This document shows, piece by piece, positions 1-9,314 of a stretch of DNA of 64,000 nucleotides; the first letter of the stretch is position 1; each line of letters starts with the position of its first letter. The DNA is from Gangjinia marincola. GTDB lineage: Bacteria; Bacteroidota; Bacteroidia; Flavobacteriales; Flavobacteriaceae. A program made the position numbers and the translations under genes. The stretch spans positions 109,201 through 173,200 of the forward strand of contig NZ_BAAAFG010000005.1 of NCBI RefSeq assembly GCF_039523415.1, given 5' to 3'. A model generated the notes under the pieces. The model did not search any database. It had not been told where the DNA came from and saw only the letters and a list, made by a program, of their open reading frames with translations.

Positions 1-82
1 CGTTTTACATTTCTTTCTATAGAAATGAATACATCAAAAGTACTAATCTAGAAACAGTGTTAATGTTGCAGTAGCGTTAAAG

Positions 83-1705
83 TTAGTTTGGAATCACTAA
101 TAGCTTACTATAATACCCATTGCGCGTTGCAAGTCTATACATATAAGTTCCCGGTAAAATTGTTGCATTTTGAGTGATACTTTTGACAGGGACTTTATAC
201 TCACCCGCGAATAAAAATTCATTTTTCAGCGTGGCAACTTGCTGACCTGTCATCGCATATAACTTAATGTCTACATGTTGATCTTGTTGTAATTGGAAGC
301 CAACAAAAACCTGGTTGTTTTCATATAAAGCGCCGTGAATAAATTGAGAGCCTGCTACTATTTCTTCGTTCCCTAAATTTTGACATGTAAATCCTAGGGG
401 CAAGCTGTCAAAATTCTCTCCAAGTAAAGCGACATTAATTAAAGCTGGATCAAGACAAAGCCATTCTGATAATACAGTATGGTAGACTTGTCTAAAGTCA
501 ATAAGATAGTCAAGATTACCTTGTTGGTTGAGATTGCTTAAATCAGGATGTGTTCCCACAAAACCCTGATCGTTCAAGGCTGCTCCAAAGAGCATCATTT
601 GTGAAGAGGCTCCATGATCAGTTCCATTAGAGCCATTTTCAAAGGTACGTCTGCCAAATTCTGATATTGTCATTGATAATACACGATCACTAAATCCTGC
701 ATCATCCAGGTCATCATGAAATGCTTTCATAGAGGTGGCTAATTCATTCAACAAATATTCATGATCTCCCTGTTGATTTACGTGAGTGTCAAAACCATCA
801 AGTTCAACAAAATAGATTTTAGTTCCTAAATTTCCCTTGATCAGCCTGGCAACTAGGCTTAATTGTTCTGAAAGCCTACCATCTGTGTATCCCGTAGCAG
901 CATCTGTTGACGCATCATACGCATCCTTGATGACACCTGCATAGCTCAAGGTTGAATTTGCTTGTGCTCTAAGAAATTCTGCTTGATCTCCATAAAGACC
1001 ATCAGGAATATTATCCATGCTAAATAGAACACCTTCACTTGCAATTTGAAAAAGTTTTTGTGGGTTAGCTACAGTCATTGCTAAGTTCACATCACCACCT
1101 TCAAAAATTCTATTTCCCTGATTACCTATTTGAATAGCGGGAGGGATTGTAGGTGGATTAAAGATATAATCCGGGTAAAGTTCATTGAGGTACCTGCCCA
1201 TCCAACCTGTAGTTTCCTGTTCGTTTACTACATCTGTAGTAGCCCAATTATCTGATCCTTGAAAATGAGAAAGACTGGAATCGTTATACCCAACACCGTG
1301 AACAACTTTCATTCTCCCGGTATCCCACATAGCTTTAGCGTCTTGCATGTAAGGTGGTAATCCAAAATTTGCGTTGAGGTTTAAGACCTGATTTTCTAAA
1401 ATCCTTAGCGTAGGTCTGTAATTCGCGTAGGTATCATAATCGTACTTTGGTATGATGGTATTTAAACCATCATTACCTCCTTTAAGCCTAACAATAATCA
1501 ATATCCTATCGTTATCAGAATTGCTTAAGGCTGCTGAAAGTAATGATGGTTTGGCAGCACTCACAAGAGTATTTGATAGCATCATTCCGCCGGCGGTAGA
1601 TAGTCCCAGCGTTTGAACAAAAGCTCTTCTGCTCCAGGTTTTGTGTTCGTGATCATGTTTTTTTTGATCTTTTAAGGATGCATTGGGTTGGTGGTTAGAA
1701 CACAT
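83..1705 (-). CDS. DUF1501 family secreted protein with T9SS C-terminal domain
   Basis: 540 aa. The N-terminus has a twin-arginine-like signal (SRRAFVQTLG at about residues 25-34, followed by a Gly/Ala/Met-rich hydrophobic stretch), so export is expected. The body carries DUF1501 hallmarks: RLKGGNDGLNT near residue 74, SHFQGSDNW near 145 and SEFGRR...GTDHG near 350. The last 85 or so residues look like a type A T9SS sorting domain (VDIKLYAMTGQQV, then PGTYMYRL and a terminal KLLVIPN), so the protein is probably exported to the surface or medium by the Bacteroidota type IX system. The family is related in fold to sulfatases, but the substrate is unknown. It starts 2 bp after the DUF1800 gene ends, and this two-gene cassette is common in bacteria. 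Family assignment is secure; function is not. Confidence 0.9.
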   Translation of the reverse strand: MCSNHQPNASLKDQKKHDHEHKTWSRRAFVQTLGLSTAGGMMLSNTLVSAAKPSLLSAALSNSDNDRILIIVRLKGGNDGLNTIIPKYDYDTYANYRPTLRILENQVLNLNANFGLPPYMQDAKAMWDTGRMKVVHGVGYNDSSLSHFQGSDNWATTDVVNEQETTGWMGRYLNELYPDYIFNPPTIPPAIQIGNQGNRIFEGGDVNLAMTVANPQKLFQIASEGVLFSMDNIPDGLYGDQAEFLRAQANSTLSYAGVIKDAYDASTDAATGYTDGRLSEQLSLVARLIKGNLGTKIYFVELDGFDTHVNQQGDHEYLLNELATSMKAFHDDLDDAGFSDRVLSMTISEFGRRTFENGSNGTDHGASSQMMLFGAALNDQGFVGTHPDLSNLNQQGNLDYLIDFRQVYHTVLSEWLCLDPALINVALLGENFDSLPLGFTCQNLGNEEIVAGSQFIHGALYENNQVFVGFQLQQDQHVDIKLYAMTGQQVATLKNEFLFAGEYKVPVKSITQNATILPGTYMYRLATRNGYYSKLLVIPN

Positions 1706-1707
1706 AA

Positions 1708-3162
1708 TTATTGGAGTTGAAATTCAGGAATGCGTAATATGTATTTGAGTAAAAGTCTAGTTTGATTTGGTACAGTGTCCCAATTCATATTCCATGAACC
1801 GTCATCAAAATAATTTTGAGGAACATTAGCTTTAAAAATGTCGGTAGCAGCTTCATATTCTGAATATGCCAGTAAAGGTTTGGCAAGTAAGTGATTTACT
1901 ATACGCTCAGTAATTAAAAAAGGATCGTTGCCATCTCCTGCTATTTGAATGGCCCAGTTTCTAAGTTGTTCCTGTTCAAATTGCCAGTATTTATTAATGA
2001 GTCTTTCGCTATATTCCCAGCGACCAACTAATAAACTAGAACTGATCCAACTTTGATCCATTTGCCATCCTGCTACATCAATCGGATTGTAAAGCTCCTG
2101 ACCTGTAAATCTGGCATGGTTTCTTATGCTGCTTGCAATATCATAATCATTTGGAACACTAAGAGAAGATTCACGGTGCAATGTGATTAAAAGATCAAGC
2201 GGACTTTTTATGAGAACTCCGCAATTTTCTTGTGCAAAGAAATCTTCACTTTTTAGAAGCTGACGCAAAACGGGCGCGATTTCGAAATCATTGTCTTTAA
2301 AAGTTTGTGCCAAGCCGTTGACAACATTCGTATTTACCTGTGGCGATATAAAAAACCTATATAATTTATTACAAATAAAGTCAGCAATTTCATCAGCGCG
2401 TTCTGCAAATAGGATATCAATTACATCATCATAACCCCAATTGCCGGTTTGACCAAAAATTGTTTTTTCAGTACCATCAAATGTATCTGGATTAAAAATA
2501 ATTGGGCCCCAGCCCTCATCGCGTTGATTATAACCCGTAAATGCTCTTGAAGCTTCTACGATATCTGCTTGAGTATATCCATTATTTTCTCCTAATGTAA
2601 ACAACTCAAAAAGCTCTCTGGCATAATTCTCATTTGGGCTTCCTGCAACATTTTCATATCCGTTGAGATAGATGAGCATAGAATTATTCAATCCGATTGC
2701 TCTTGTGAAATCTTTAAAATTTCCAACTGCATGAATTTGAAGAAGTTCTACGTATTTTACAAGATAGGGAGGCGTATCGACAGAAGAGAATTGAGTTACA
2801 AAGTGGTTAGACCAAAATAAGGTCATCTTTTCTCTAAGTTTATTTTCAAGAAAATAATATACACTACTATTCATCCATTCATATTGAAGGGTGAACGGCT
2901 CTTCGTCATTGTCTATAAATTGATCCCACGTCCATTCTGCCCAAAATGGAGTCCCAGATGGAGGTAAAGCAATAGCTTCATCTACCAATAAATCAACAAT
3001 ATCAGACGGATTTTGATCGAGATAATCTAAGATATCCTGAGAAGGGATACCAAATGAAGTCCGTCTAAAGAGATGTTGAATTTTATTTTCATTCCACGGG
3101 TTTTGGTCAGAAGGGAGGTATGGATCAATATCATTGATTAACGTAGAAATAAATCCTCTCAT
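1708..3162 (-). CDS. DUF1800 family protein
   Basis: 484 aa. Recognised from the DUF1800 motifs HLFRRTSFG near residue 30, FWSNHFVTQ near 116 and the signature NENYARELFELFTLGENNGY near 177. It is the upstream gene of the DUF1800-DUF1501 pair. Members of these families are usually encoded together and are often exported, but their reaction is not established. No clear signal peptide is visible at this start (MRGFISTLINDIDPYLPSD), so export may depend on the partner or the true start may differ. The gene reads away from 3429 and shares its upstream region with the divergent DoxX-like gene. Confidence 0.88.
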   Translation of the reverse strand: MRGFISTLINDIDPYLPSDQNPWNENKIQHLFRRTSFGIPSQDILDYLDQNPSDIVDLLVDEAIALPPSGTPFWAEWTWDQFIDNDEEPFTLQYEWMNSSVYYFLENKLREKMTLFWSNHFVTQFSSVDTPPYLVKYVELLQIHAVGNFKDFTRAIGLNNSMLIYLNGYENVAGSPNENYARELFELFTLGENNGYTQADIVEASRAFTGYNQRDEGWGPIIFNPDTFDGTEKTIFGQTGNWGYDDVIDILFAERADEIADFICNKLYRFFISPQVNTNVVNGLAQTFKDNDFEIAPVLRQLLKSEDFFAQENCGVLIKSPLDLLITLHRESSLSVPNDYDIASSIRNHARFTGQELYNPIDVAGWQMDQSWISSSLLVGRWEYSERLINKYWQFEQEQLRNWAIQIAGDGNDPFLITERIVNHLLAKPLLAYSEYEAATDIFKANVPQNYFDDGSWNMNWDTVPNQTRLLLKYILRIPEFQLQ

Positions 3163-3428
3163 AGTTAATAGTTAGTTAATTAGATCATTCAAGAAGTGTA
3201 CCTCACACAATTAGGAAAGATACATGCCATTTAAATAGTTGTCTTTCAACAGCTCAAGCCATCATTTAATGGATTAAGAATTCAAATGCCCTGTGTAAAA
3301 TATATACACTTTGTTCCTAATCTATACAGAAGATATTGTTTTGATGAAGTGTTAATTCATTACTAAGAAGGGTTTCTCTTTGCGCGTTAATTGCGACTTT
3401 TATCCAAAAGAAATTAAATAAATCCATC

Positions 3429-3797
3429 ATGAATTATATAATTATTGCTTTGCAACTTATTGTGGCCTTGAGTCTTCTTAATGTATGGCTCATACAATAT
3501 AATAAACCTACACAGTGGCGTGGAGGAAATGCTCAAAGTATACAAGAAGAATTTAAGGTATATGGATTACCGGTATGGATGTGCTATGTCGTAGGTTTTC
3601 TAAAAGTAACAGGCGCAATCCTTCTTATAGTGGGAATATGGTTTCCTCAAGTCATTGTGCCCGCAGCAACTATGCTTGCAGTACTCTTGTTAGGATCAAT
3701 TATCATGCATGTTAAAATTAGTGACCCGTTAAAAAAATCTTTCCCTGCTGCACTGTTTTTAACTATTTGCTTGATAATTATTTTCTACTACAACTAA
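3429..3797 (+). CDS. DoxX-like integral membrane protein
   Basis: 122 aa with four predicted hydrophobic segments (about residues 3-20, 50-70, 75-92, 103-120), matching the DoxX/DoxX-like layout. Family members are small four-helix membrane proteins; some are linked to thiol redox or oxidative stress, but no specific activity can be read here. It converges on another DoxX-like gene (3794-4144) and the two stop codons share the four bases CTAA. Function is inferred from topology and general family resemblance only. Confidence 0.7.
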   Translation: MNYIIIALQLIVALSLLNVWLIQYNKPTQWRGGNAQSIQEEFKVYGLPVWMCYVVGFLKVTGAILLIVGIWFPQVIVPAATMLAVLLLGSIIMHVKISDPLKKSFPAALFLTICLIIIFYYN

Positions 3798-4144
3798 AGA
3801 ATAAGTGTTAACCATCTATAAGCTAAATAAGAATTAAATGCTGCATAGAATAGCGCAGGAAAGGAAGCTAAGAAGGGATCTCTGATCTTTATTCGCACAC
3901 CATATCCTAAAATCATAATTAACGCTAAACCAGTACTGGCTGCTAATGCCAACATAGTTGAATAGAATACTCCAATCAAAAGACTTATTCCTCCAATAAA
4001 CTGTAATATTCCTACGATTCTTCTATGTTTGGCTAGACCATACCGTATAAATTCATTTTTCATGAAAGGGCTTAACAAGCAGCTAATCCCGAAATAAATA
4101 AATGATAGTGCCGCAAAAAGTGAGAGGTAATCAAGTGTATTCAT
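3794..4144 (-). CDS. DoxX-like integral membrane protein
   Basis: 116 aa, four hydrophobic segments (about residues 6-26, 44-62, 64-84, 95-113). It resembles the gene it faces in length, topology and the motif RDPFLASFPALF (compare SDPLKKSFPAALF in the neighbour), so the two look like diverged paralogues in an inverted arrangement. Their 3' ends overlap by 4 bp. Specific function unknown. Confidence 0.7.
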   Translation of the reverse strand: MNTLDYLSLFAALSFIYFGISCLLSPFMKNEFIRYGLAKHRRIVGILQFIGGISLLIGVFYSTMLALAASTGLALIMILGYGVRIKIRDPFLASFPALFYAAFNSYLAYRWLTLIL

Positions 4145-4249
4145 TCCTTAAATGTACTGGGATTTTAAGATAATTGCTTTTCATTAACGTAAGCTTATCA
4201 TATTGGTGGAGTAGAAATAAAGAAGTACTTTTAAAATCAAAATCAGTGC

Positions 4250-4978
4250 ATGCCTTTATTTAACTCTTCAAGATCATTTGCCATAAAGCAAAAACGCCTA
4301 TTCAATTATTTGCTTTATGCCCTTGGCGAAATTATTCTTGTCGTTACAGGAATTCTTATAGCATTATATATTAATAATCAGAGTGAGCTCTCAAAGAAAA
4401 ATAGGGAGCTTATGAATAGTGCAAAATTAGTGTATTCTGCAATGGCCCGTGATACGTTAGTAATACATCAATTTTTTCAAGAAAGCCATTACCGAGTTTC
4501 TCAAAACTTCCTGTCTTATTTAGATCGCCCTTATGATAGCTCTGCCGTGATGGGTAGAGGAGGTAAGATAAACATGATATTATTTGACATGTATACCCCG
4601 GGGCTTACAAATGAAGTAGAGGATATTGTCACAAACGCACCCTTGAATAACTCTGCCCTTGCAAATCAATTAAATGCAATAAGAAGAACGTATACTTCTA
4701 ATTTTGAAATCGATACAGAAGTCAAAAATCTGGTGTTTGACACATCTAAAGAAAACTTAGCGTATCTAAGTGAAACGCAACCTTGGTATACAGACTTTAT
4801 GCTTGATCGCTCCTGTAACGATGATTGCATTAATTTTCTTAATAATAATGTGACGCATAAAAAACTAGCAACAAAATATTATTTTTACTACACTACCTTA
4901 TATAAAAGTTCGCTGCAAAAATTTAAAAGGAGTATCATTAAGCAAATGGAACAATTAAAACCTTTACTTAAAGCCTAA
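4250..4978 (+). CDS. DUF6090 family membrane-anchored protein
   Basis: 242 aa. The N-terminus has the pattern typical of this flavobacterial family: a short basic stretch, then YLLYALGEIILVVTGILIAL as a single membrane helix, then INNQSE. The rest (about residues 50-242) is predicted soluble and probably periplasmic. No enzymatic motif is visible. It ends 15 bp before the ABC exporter start, so the two may be co-transcribed. The family has no established function. Confidence 0.75.
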   Translation: MPLFNSSRSFAIKQKRLFNYLLYALGEIILVVTGILIALYINNQSELSKKNRELMNSAKLVYSAMARDTLVIHQFFQESHYRVSQNFLSYLDRPYDSSAVMGRGGKINMILFDMYTPGLTNEVEDIVTNAPLNNSALANQLNAIRRTYTSNFEIDTEVKNLVFDTSKENLAYLSETQPWYTDFMLDRSCNDDCINFLNNNVTHKKLATKYYFYYTTLYKSSLQKFKRSIIKQMEQLKPLLKA

Positions 4979-4993
4979 ACTCACGCTATATTC

Positions 4994-6733
4994 ATGACCA
5001 AAAAGAAAAACGTCACCATGGCTACGGCTTTTAAAACCATTATCTGGCCCCACAGAAAGTTGGTTATTATAGGATTGATTCTTATTGTCATTAGCAGATT
5101 AGCAAGTCTGGTTTTACCATGGAAATCAAAAGCGCTGTTAGATGAGGTCATACCTCAGCAAGATTTTGCGCAGCTTAAAAATTTATTATGGATTGTAGGG
5201 ATTGCCCTTTTAGTACAGGCAGTAACCTCTTTTTTATTAACTAGAATTTTAAGTGTACAAGCTCAGTTTTTAATTTCAGAACTGCGGGCACAGGTTCAAA
5301 AGAAAGTGCTCTCACTCCCCATAAGCTTTTTTGACAATACAAAGTCGGGTTCACTGGTTTCGCGTATTATGAGCGATGTGGAGGGTGTGCGTAATCTCAT
5401 AGGGACGGGTCTCGTTCAATTGGTAGGAGGAACCATTACAGCGGTAATTTCGTTGGTGCTTTTAATTAACATCAATGCCTGGATGACGCTGTTTGTGTTT
5501 CTTCCGGTATCTATCTTTGGATATGTGGCCTTACGTGCGTTCAAATACATACGGCCCATCTTCCGCGAACGCGGAAAAATAAATGCCGAAGTACAGGGCC
5601 GTCTCACCGAAACTTTAGCTGGCGTAAGAGTCATTAAAGGCTTTAATGCTGAAAATCAAGAGAATAAAACCTTCGAAGAAGGTGTAGACCGTCTGTTTCA
5701 AAATGTAAAACGAAGTCTCACTGCCACCGCTGCCATGACAAGTTCTTCTACTTTTTTATTGGGGCTGGCCTCTGTAGGGATTATGGGTATTGGGGGGTAT
5801 TACATGATTGAAGGCGATATGACCACGGGAGATTTTTTGTCGTTTACACTGCTGTTAGGCTTTATGATTGCCCCCATCGTACAAATGAGTAATATCGGCA
5901 GTCAATTGACCGAAGCCTTGGCTGGTCTTGATCGTACTGAAGAACTCATGAACATGACACCAGAAGAAGAGTTGGCACATCGCACGATTTCGCTTGACCA
6001 CATAAAAGGCGAAATCGTTTTTGATGATGTATCTTTTGAGTATGAGGAAAACAAAAAAGTCCTTCACAACGTCTCTTTTACGGCAAAAGCAGGTGAGGTG
6101 GTGGCCCTGGTGGGGAGTTCAGGTTCAGGTAAATCAACCATTGCGGGTTTAGCAGCTTCATTTTTAAATCCCCTATCGGGGAAGGTGACCATCGATGGTC
6201 AAAATTTGGGAGAGATTGTATTAAGTAGCTATCGAAGGTATTTAGGCGTAGTCTTACAAGATGAATTTCTTTTTGAAGGCACCATACGCCAGAATATCTT
6301 ATTTGCCAATCCCGATGCAACCGAAGCTGAACTACAAAATGCTATAAAGGCGGGTTATGTCAATGAATTTACAGATCGTTTTGAAGATGGGCTGGATACC
6401 CTAATAGGAGAGCGCGGAGTAAAATTAAGTGGGGGACAACGCCAACGTATTGCAATCGCCAGAGCCATATTGGCAGATCCTCGCGTAATTATTTTAGATG
6501 AGGCAACCTCAAATTTAGATACCGAGAGTGAAGCACTCATCCAAAAATCGTTGGCTACACTGGTAAAGGACAGAACGACCATTGTTATTGCACACCGATT
6601 AAGTACGATAAAAAAAGCAGATCAAATTTTAGTCATAGAAAATGGGCAAATCGCTGAACGCGGTAACCACGAGACCCTTATCGCTAAAGAAGGCAGGTAT
6701 TATGATCTGTATACCTATCAAGCTAAAATTTGA
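4994..6733 (+). CDS. ABC transporter, fused permease and ATP-binding domains (MsbA/exporter type)
   Basis: 579 aa, the usual length for a half-size exporter. Residues about 20-310 form a six-helix ABC transmembrane domain. The nucleotide-binding domain follows with Walker A GSSGSGKST (about 374-382), Q-loop VVLQDEFLF, signature LSGGQRQR (about 475), Walker B VIILDEATS and the switch histidine in VIAHRLST. It probably works as a homodimer in the inner membrane exporting lipid, peptide or drug; the substrate cannot be told from sequence. It follows the DUF6090 gene by 15 bp. Confidence 0.92.
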   Translation: MTKKKNVTMATAFKTIIWPHRKLVIIGLILIVISRLASLVLPWKSKALLDEVIPQQDFAQLKNLLWIVGIALLVQAVTSFLLTRILSVQAQFLISELRAQVQKKVLSLPISFFDNTKSGSLVSRIMSDVEGVRNLIGTGLVQLVGGTITAVISLVLLININAWMTLFVFLPVSIFGYVALRAFKYIRPIFRERGKINAEVQGRLTETLAGVRVIKGFNAENQENKTFEEGVDRLFQNVKRSLTATAAMTSSSTFLLGLASVGIMGIGGYYMIEGDMTTGDFLSFTLLLGFMIAPIVQMSNIGSQLTEALAGLDRTEELMNMTPEEELAHRTISLDHIKGEIVFDDVSFEYEENKKVLHNVSFTAKAGEVVALVGSSGSGKSTIAGLAASFLNPLSGKVTIDGQNLGEIVLSSYRRYLGVVLQDEFLFEGTIRQNILFANPDATEAELQNAIKAGYVNEFTDRFEDGLDTLIGERGVKLSGGQRQRIAIARAILADPRVIILDEATSNLDTESEALIQKSLATLVKDRTTIVIAHRLSTIKKADQILVIENGQIAERGNHETLIAKEGRYYDLYTYQAKI

Positions 6734-6768
6734 TAAAAAAGTTTAATTTAGAAATATAATAGAAGGAC

Positions 6769-8088
6769 TTGAAGCATAAATATCCAGAGCACGTAGCACA
6801 GTATAAATATCAAAGTTGGCAGATTGAAATAGTCATTGCAGGAGGTATTTTATATGGATTGTTTCAAACAACTGATGTATTAAAGGAATTTTTCTATTTT
6901 TTTTATCCTATTTCTGAGGTAACCTCCAATAAAATTATCCTTTTATTTGGGTCTTATATTCTTACCTGGGTATTATTAATTGGGTTCACCGCAAATCTTA
7001 TCTTGAGAGCCATATGGTTGGGATACTTAGGAATATCCTTTTGGTTTCCCGCAGATATTAATTACGATAAACTAAGGGCGGGCAACGCGTATAAAATTAA
7101 GCTTAAAAATCAACCTACGGTAGATCTTCGGCTAATTACTTTAGAGAAGTGGTGCAACTTGAGTTTTTCATTTGCAATTTTGCTTGGCTTTATTGTATTT
7201 GGATTATTGGTGTCTTTATCTCTAATCATTTTTACATTAGACAGTTTATCGATTGATCTAGCAAACAATGCCTTATTTACATATGTACTTGGAGCGATAT
7301 TACTCATCGCACAGCTTGGGTTCATAGACCGGCTTTTAGTGTATAATCCAAATAAGAAAACTCTATGGAGTCGTATCAAAATCGTAATCATTAAATTCTT
7401 TAGGATTGTTACGCTTTCTTTTTTATATCAACGAGAACTATTAGTACTTCTAACAAATACAAGAAAATGGCTATTAAACACCTTCATAATACTTTATATT
7501 GCTATCGCAGTGCTAATCTCAGGGAATCAAATTGGTCAATTTTTTGATAGCGGTACAATTCGGCTGAGCTTATTTGATGATAGAGAAAATTATTTTCTTA
7601 GGACCTCTCCAAGACTAGTTTCTAGTGAATATGAGAATAATCTACAGTCCGGAGATAAGATTTACTCTGCCTGTATCCAAGATGAAATTATTAAGGACGA
7701 CTATATAAAGTTTTTTATGGTTGGATGGAATGATTTTGATAACTATCTAGGTAGAAAACTTACAGAGAATAATTTCAAGAAAGATATACCCTGGCAACAA
7801 CTTGAAACGAGTAAAGAGGTTGATTCTTTTGTACAAATAAATATATCACAATGGCAAAAAGCCATGAACCAAACATTTCAACTTTCCATAGATGGAGATG
7901 CTAGAAAAGAGTTAGAATGGTACAGGTATAAGCATCCTCTCACCAATGAAACCGGCTACATAACTTATGTATTCATTAATGATATAGAGAAAGGAAATCA
8001 TATTATTTCCTTAAACACCGTGATTCTGTTTAATAATGGCAAACTTAGAGAACGAAATTTTATTAATATTCCATTTATAAAAATGTAG
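6769..8088 (+). CDS. Hypothetical multi-pass membrane protein
   Basis: 439 aa, not recognised. It starts at TTG (6769), with AGAAGG just upstream, 35 bp after the ABC exporter stop. Hydrophobic segments lie at about residues 18-36, 60-85, 125-155, 165-185 and 235-255, followed by a soluble C-terminal half (about 260-439) with no known motif. The location suggests co-transcription with the exporter. Similar membrane proteins occur in flavobacteria without assigned function. Confidence 0.65.
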   Translation: MKHKYPEHVAQYKYQSWQIEIVIAGGILYGLFQTTDVLKEFFYFFYPISEVTSNKIILLFGSYILTWVLLIGFTANLILRAIWLGYLGISFWFPADINYDKLRAGNAYKIKLKNQPTVDLRLITLEKWCNLSFSFAILLGFIVFGLLVSLSLIIFTLDSLSIDLANNALFTYVLGAILLIAQLGFIDRLLVYNPNKKTLWSRIKIVIIKFFRIVTLSFLYQRELLVLLTNTRKWLLNTFIILYIAIAVLISGNQIGQFFDSGTIRLSLFDDRENYFLRTSPRLVSSEYENNLQSGDKIYSACIQDEIIKDDYIKFFMVGWNDFDNYLGRKLTENNFKKDIPWQQLETSKEVDSFVQINISQWQKAMNQTFQLSIDGDARKELEWYRYKHPLTNETGYITYVFINDIEKGNHIISLNTVILFNNGKLRERNFINIPFIKM

Positions 8089-8113
8089 TACTAAACCTAA
8101 TTTAGCTTGATTT

Positions 8114-8392
8114 CTACGAATTTTTTCGAAACAAAAGTGATTCCCTATCATGCTTAAGCAATAGAGTTTTATCAGCTAGATATTTTTTGAGCAGTTCAAC
8201 TACTTGACGTAATTCTTCATCATTTAAGTGCTTATATGCGGGTTTCTTGAGTTTTGTATCCCATTTAGCACCCATGACTTGATCCAGAGCAATCCGCAGA
8301 TAACAATGAAAATCAAAGTTAAGATGGACATTTTGCTTCGTAAGGCGCTCCGGGAGTCCTTGGTAAACATCGGGATATGATCTGGGGCGCAT
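8114..8392 (-). CDS. Conserved hypothetical protein, 92 aa
   Basis: Small soluble protein, not recognised. The sequence has a well-formed, protein-like composition (FDFHCYLRIALDQVMGAKWD in the middle, then a Leu/Lys-rich helical C-terminus), and no overlapping better reading frame exists. It lies convergent to the membrane protein ending at 8088 and divergent from the cold-shock gene. No signal peptide or membrane helix. Confidence 0.6.
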   Translation of the reverse strand: MRPRSYPDVYQGLPERLTKQNVHLNFDFHCYLRIALDQVMGAKWDTKLKKPAYKHLNDEELRQVVELLKKYLADKTLLLKHDRESLLFRKNS

Positions 8393-8498
8393 AAAATTTT
8401 TGATAAAAATAAAGTTTTATTTAAAAAAAATGGTCTTGTATTTGCTTTTATGGTTTTATAAAGTTATTATGGACACTTATAAAATTGTAAAGCAGTAA

Positions 8499-8951
8499 AT
8501 GGCAAAATCTCAACAAACCTTTAGTAAATCAGAAAAGGTAAAAAAAAGACTCAAAAAACGAGAAGACAAAAAGAAAAAGAAAGAAGCACGTAAGGCAGAG
8601 GCCGAAGCCAATGGTGGCGGAATCCCGTTTGCTTATGTAGACTTTAATGGTAATATTGTCGATACTCCGCCAGATCCTTCCCAAAAAGTAGAAGTAGAGG
8701 CTGAAGATATTGTACTAGGTATACCAAAGAAAGAAGATAGCGATGAAGAATTTGATCCTATGAGAAAAGGAAAGGTTTCCTTTTTTGATACCTCCAAAGG
8801 ATTTGGATTTATTATAGATGCAGAAAATCAAGAGAAATACTTCACCCACGTAAGCGGTTTAATTGATGAAATCGCTGAAGGAAATCAGGTTTCATATGAA
8901 CTTGAAAAGGGAATGAAGGGCATGAATGCCGTTAAAGTAAAAAAGATTTAG
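8499..8951 (+). CDS. Cold-shock-domain protein with long basic N-terminal extension
   Basis: 150 aa. Residues about 1-40 are extremely rich in Lys/Arg/Glu (KKRLKKREDKKKKKEARK), then an acidic linker, then a cold shock domain from about residue 88 (RKGKVSFFDTSKGFGFI, with RNP1-like KGFGFI and RNP2-like YFTHVSG). It is expected to bind single-stranded RNA/DNA and act as an RNA chaperone. The domain resembles the stand-alone CspA encoded 114 bp downstream, consistent with duplication. The function of the basic extension is inferred to be extra nucleic-acid or ribosome contact. Confidence 0.85.
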   Translation: MAKSQQTFSKSEKVKKRLKKREDKKKKKEARKAEAEANGGGIPFAYVDFNGNIVDTPPDPSQKVEVEAEDIVLGIPKKEDSDEEFDPMRKGKVSFFDTSKGFGFIIDAENQEKYFTHVSGLIDEIAEGNQVSYELEKGMKGMNAVKVKKI

Positions 8952-8998
8952 GCATCAACCGCCCTTTTTATGGGCAGCGCACAGATAATTGATATAAA

Positions 8999-9031
8999 TT
9001 GTAGTAAACTCAGTTTATGGCAGTATCTTTG
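8999..9031 (+). promoter_or_regulatory. Bacteroidota-type promoter of the small cold shock gene
   Basis: TTG at 8999-9001, a 22-nt spacer, then TATCTTTG at 9024-9031, matching the flavobacterial consensus TTG-N17-23-TAnnTTTG. Transcription would start near 9037, giving a 5' leader of about 28 nt before the ATG at 9065. Confidence 0.7.
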
Positions 9032-9064
9032 CATTATTAAAGTATATTAACAAATTATAATACA

Positions 9065-9256
9065 ATGAGTAAAGGAACAGTAAAATTCTTCAATGATACC
9101 AAAGGATTTGGATTTATTAACGAAGAAGGAACAGACAAAGAACATTTTGTACACATTTCTGGATTAATCGATGAGATTCGTGAAGGTGATGAAGTAGAAT
9201 TCGATTTGACAGAAGGTAGAAAAGGATTAAATGCAGTGAACGTAAAAGTAATCTAG
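9065..9256 (+). CDS. cspA: Cold shock protein CspA family
   Basis: 63 aa, a single cold shock domain of normal length. RNP1 (KGFGFI) and RNP2 (HFVHISG) are intact. It should bind single-stranded nucleic acid and melt RNA secondary structure. It has its own promoter (8999-9031) and a terminator directly downstream (9276-9305), so it can be a monocistronic unit. Confidence 0.93.
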   Translation: MSKGTVKFFNDTKGFGFINEEGTDKEHFVHISGLIDEIREGDEVEFDLTEGRKGLNAVNVKVI

Positions 9257-9275
9257 TATATCTCTTATTTTACAA

Positions 9276-9305
9276 AAAAGCTCCTCAATTGAGGGGCTTT
9301 TTTTA
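9276..9305 (+). terminator. Rho-independent terminator after cspA
   Basis: Hairpin AAGCTCCTC-AATT-GAGGGGCTT (one G-U pair) followed by a run of seven T. It sits 20 bp after the cspA stop and also separates cspA from the convergent rlmF gene. Confidence 0.8.
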
Positions 9306-9314
9306 TGACCTGTT

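Noticed and set aside
6078..6582. Minus-strand frames inside the ABC transporter gene
   Set aside because: Antisense shadows of the nucleotide-binding domain codons without independent support.
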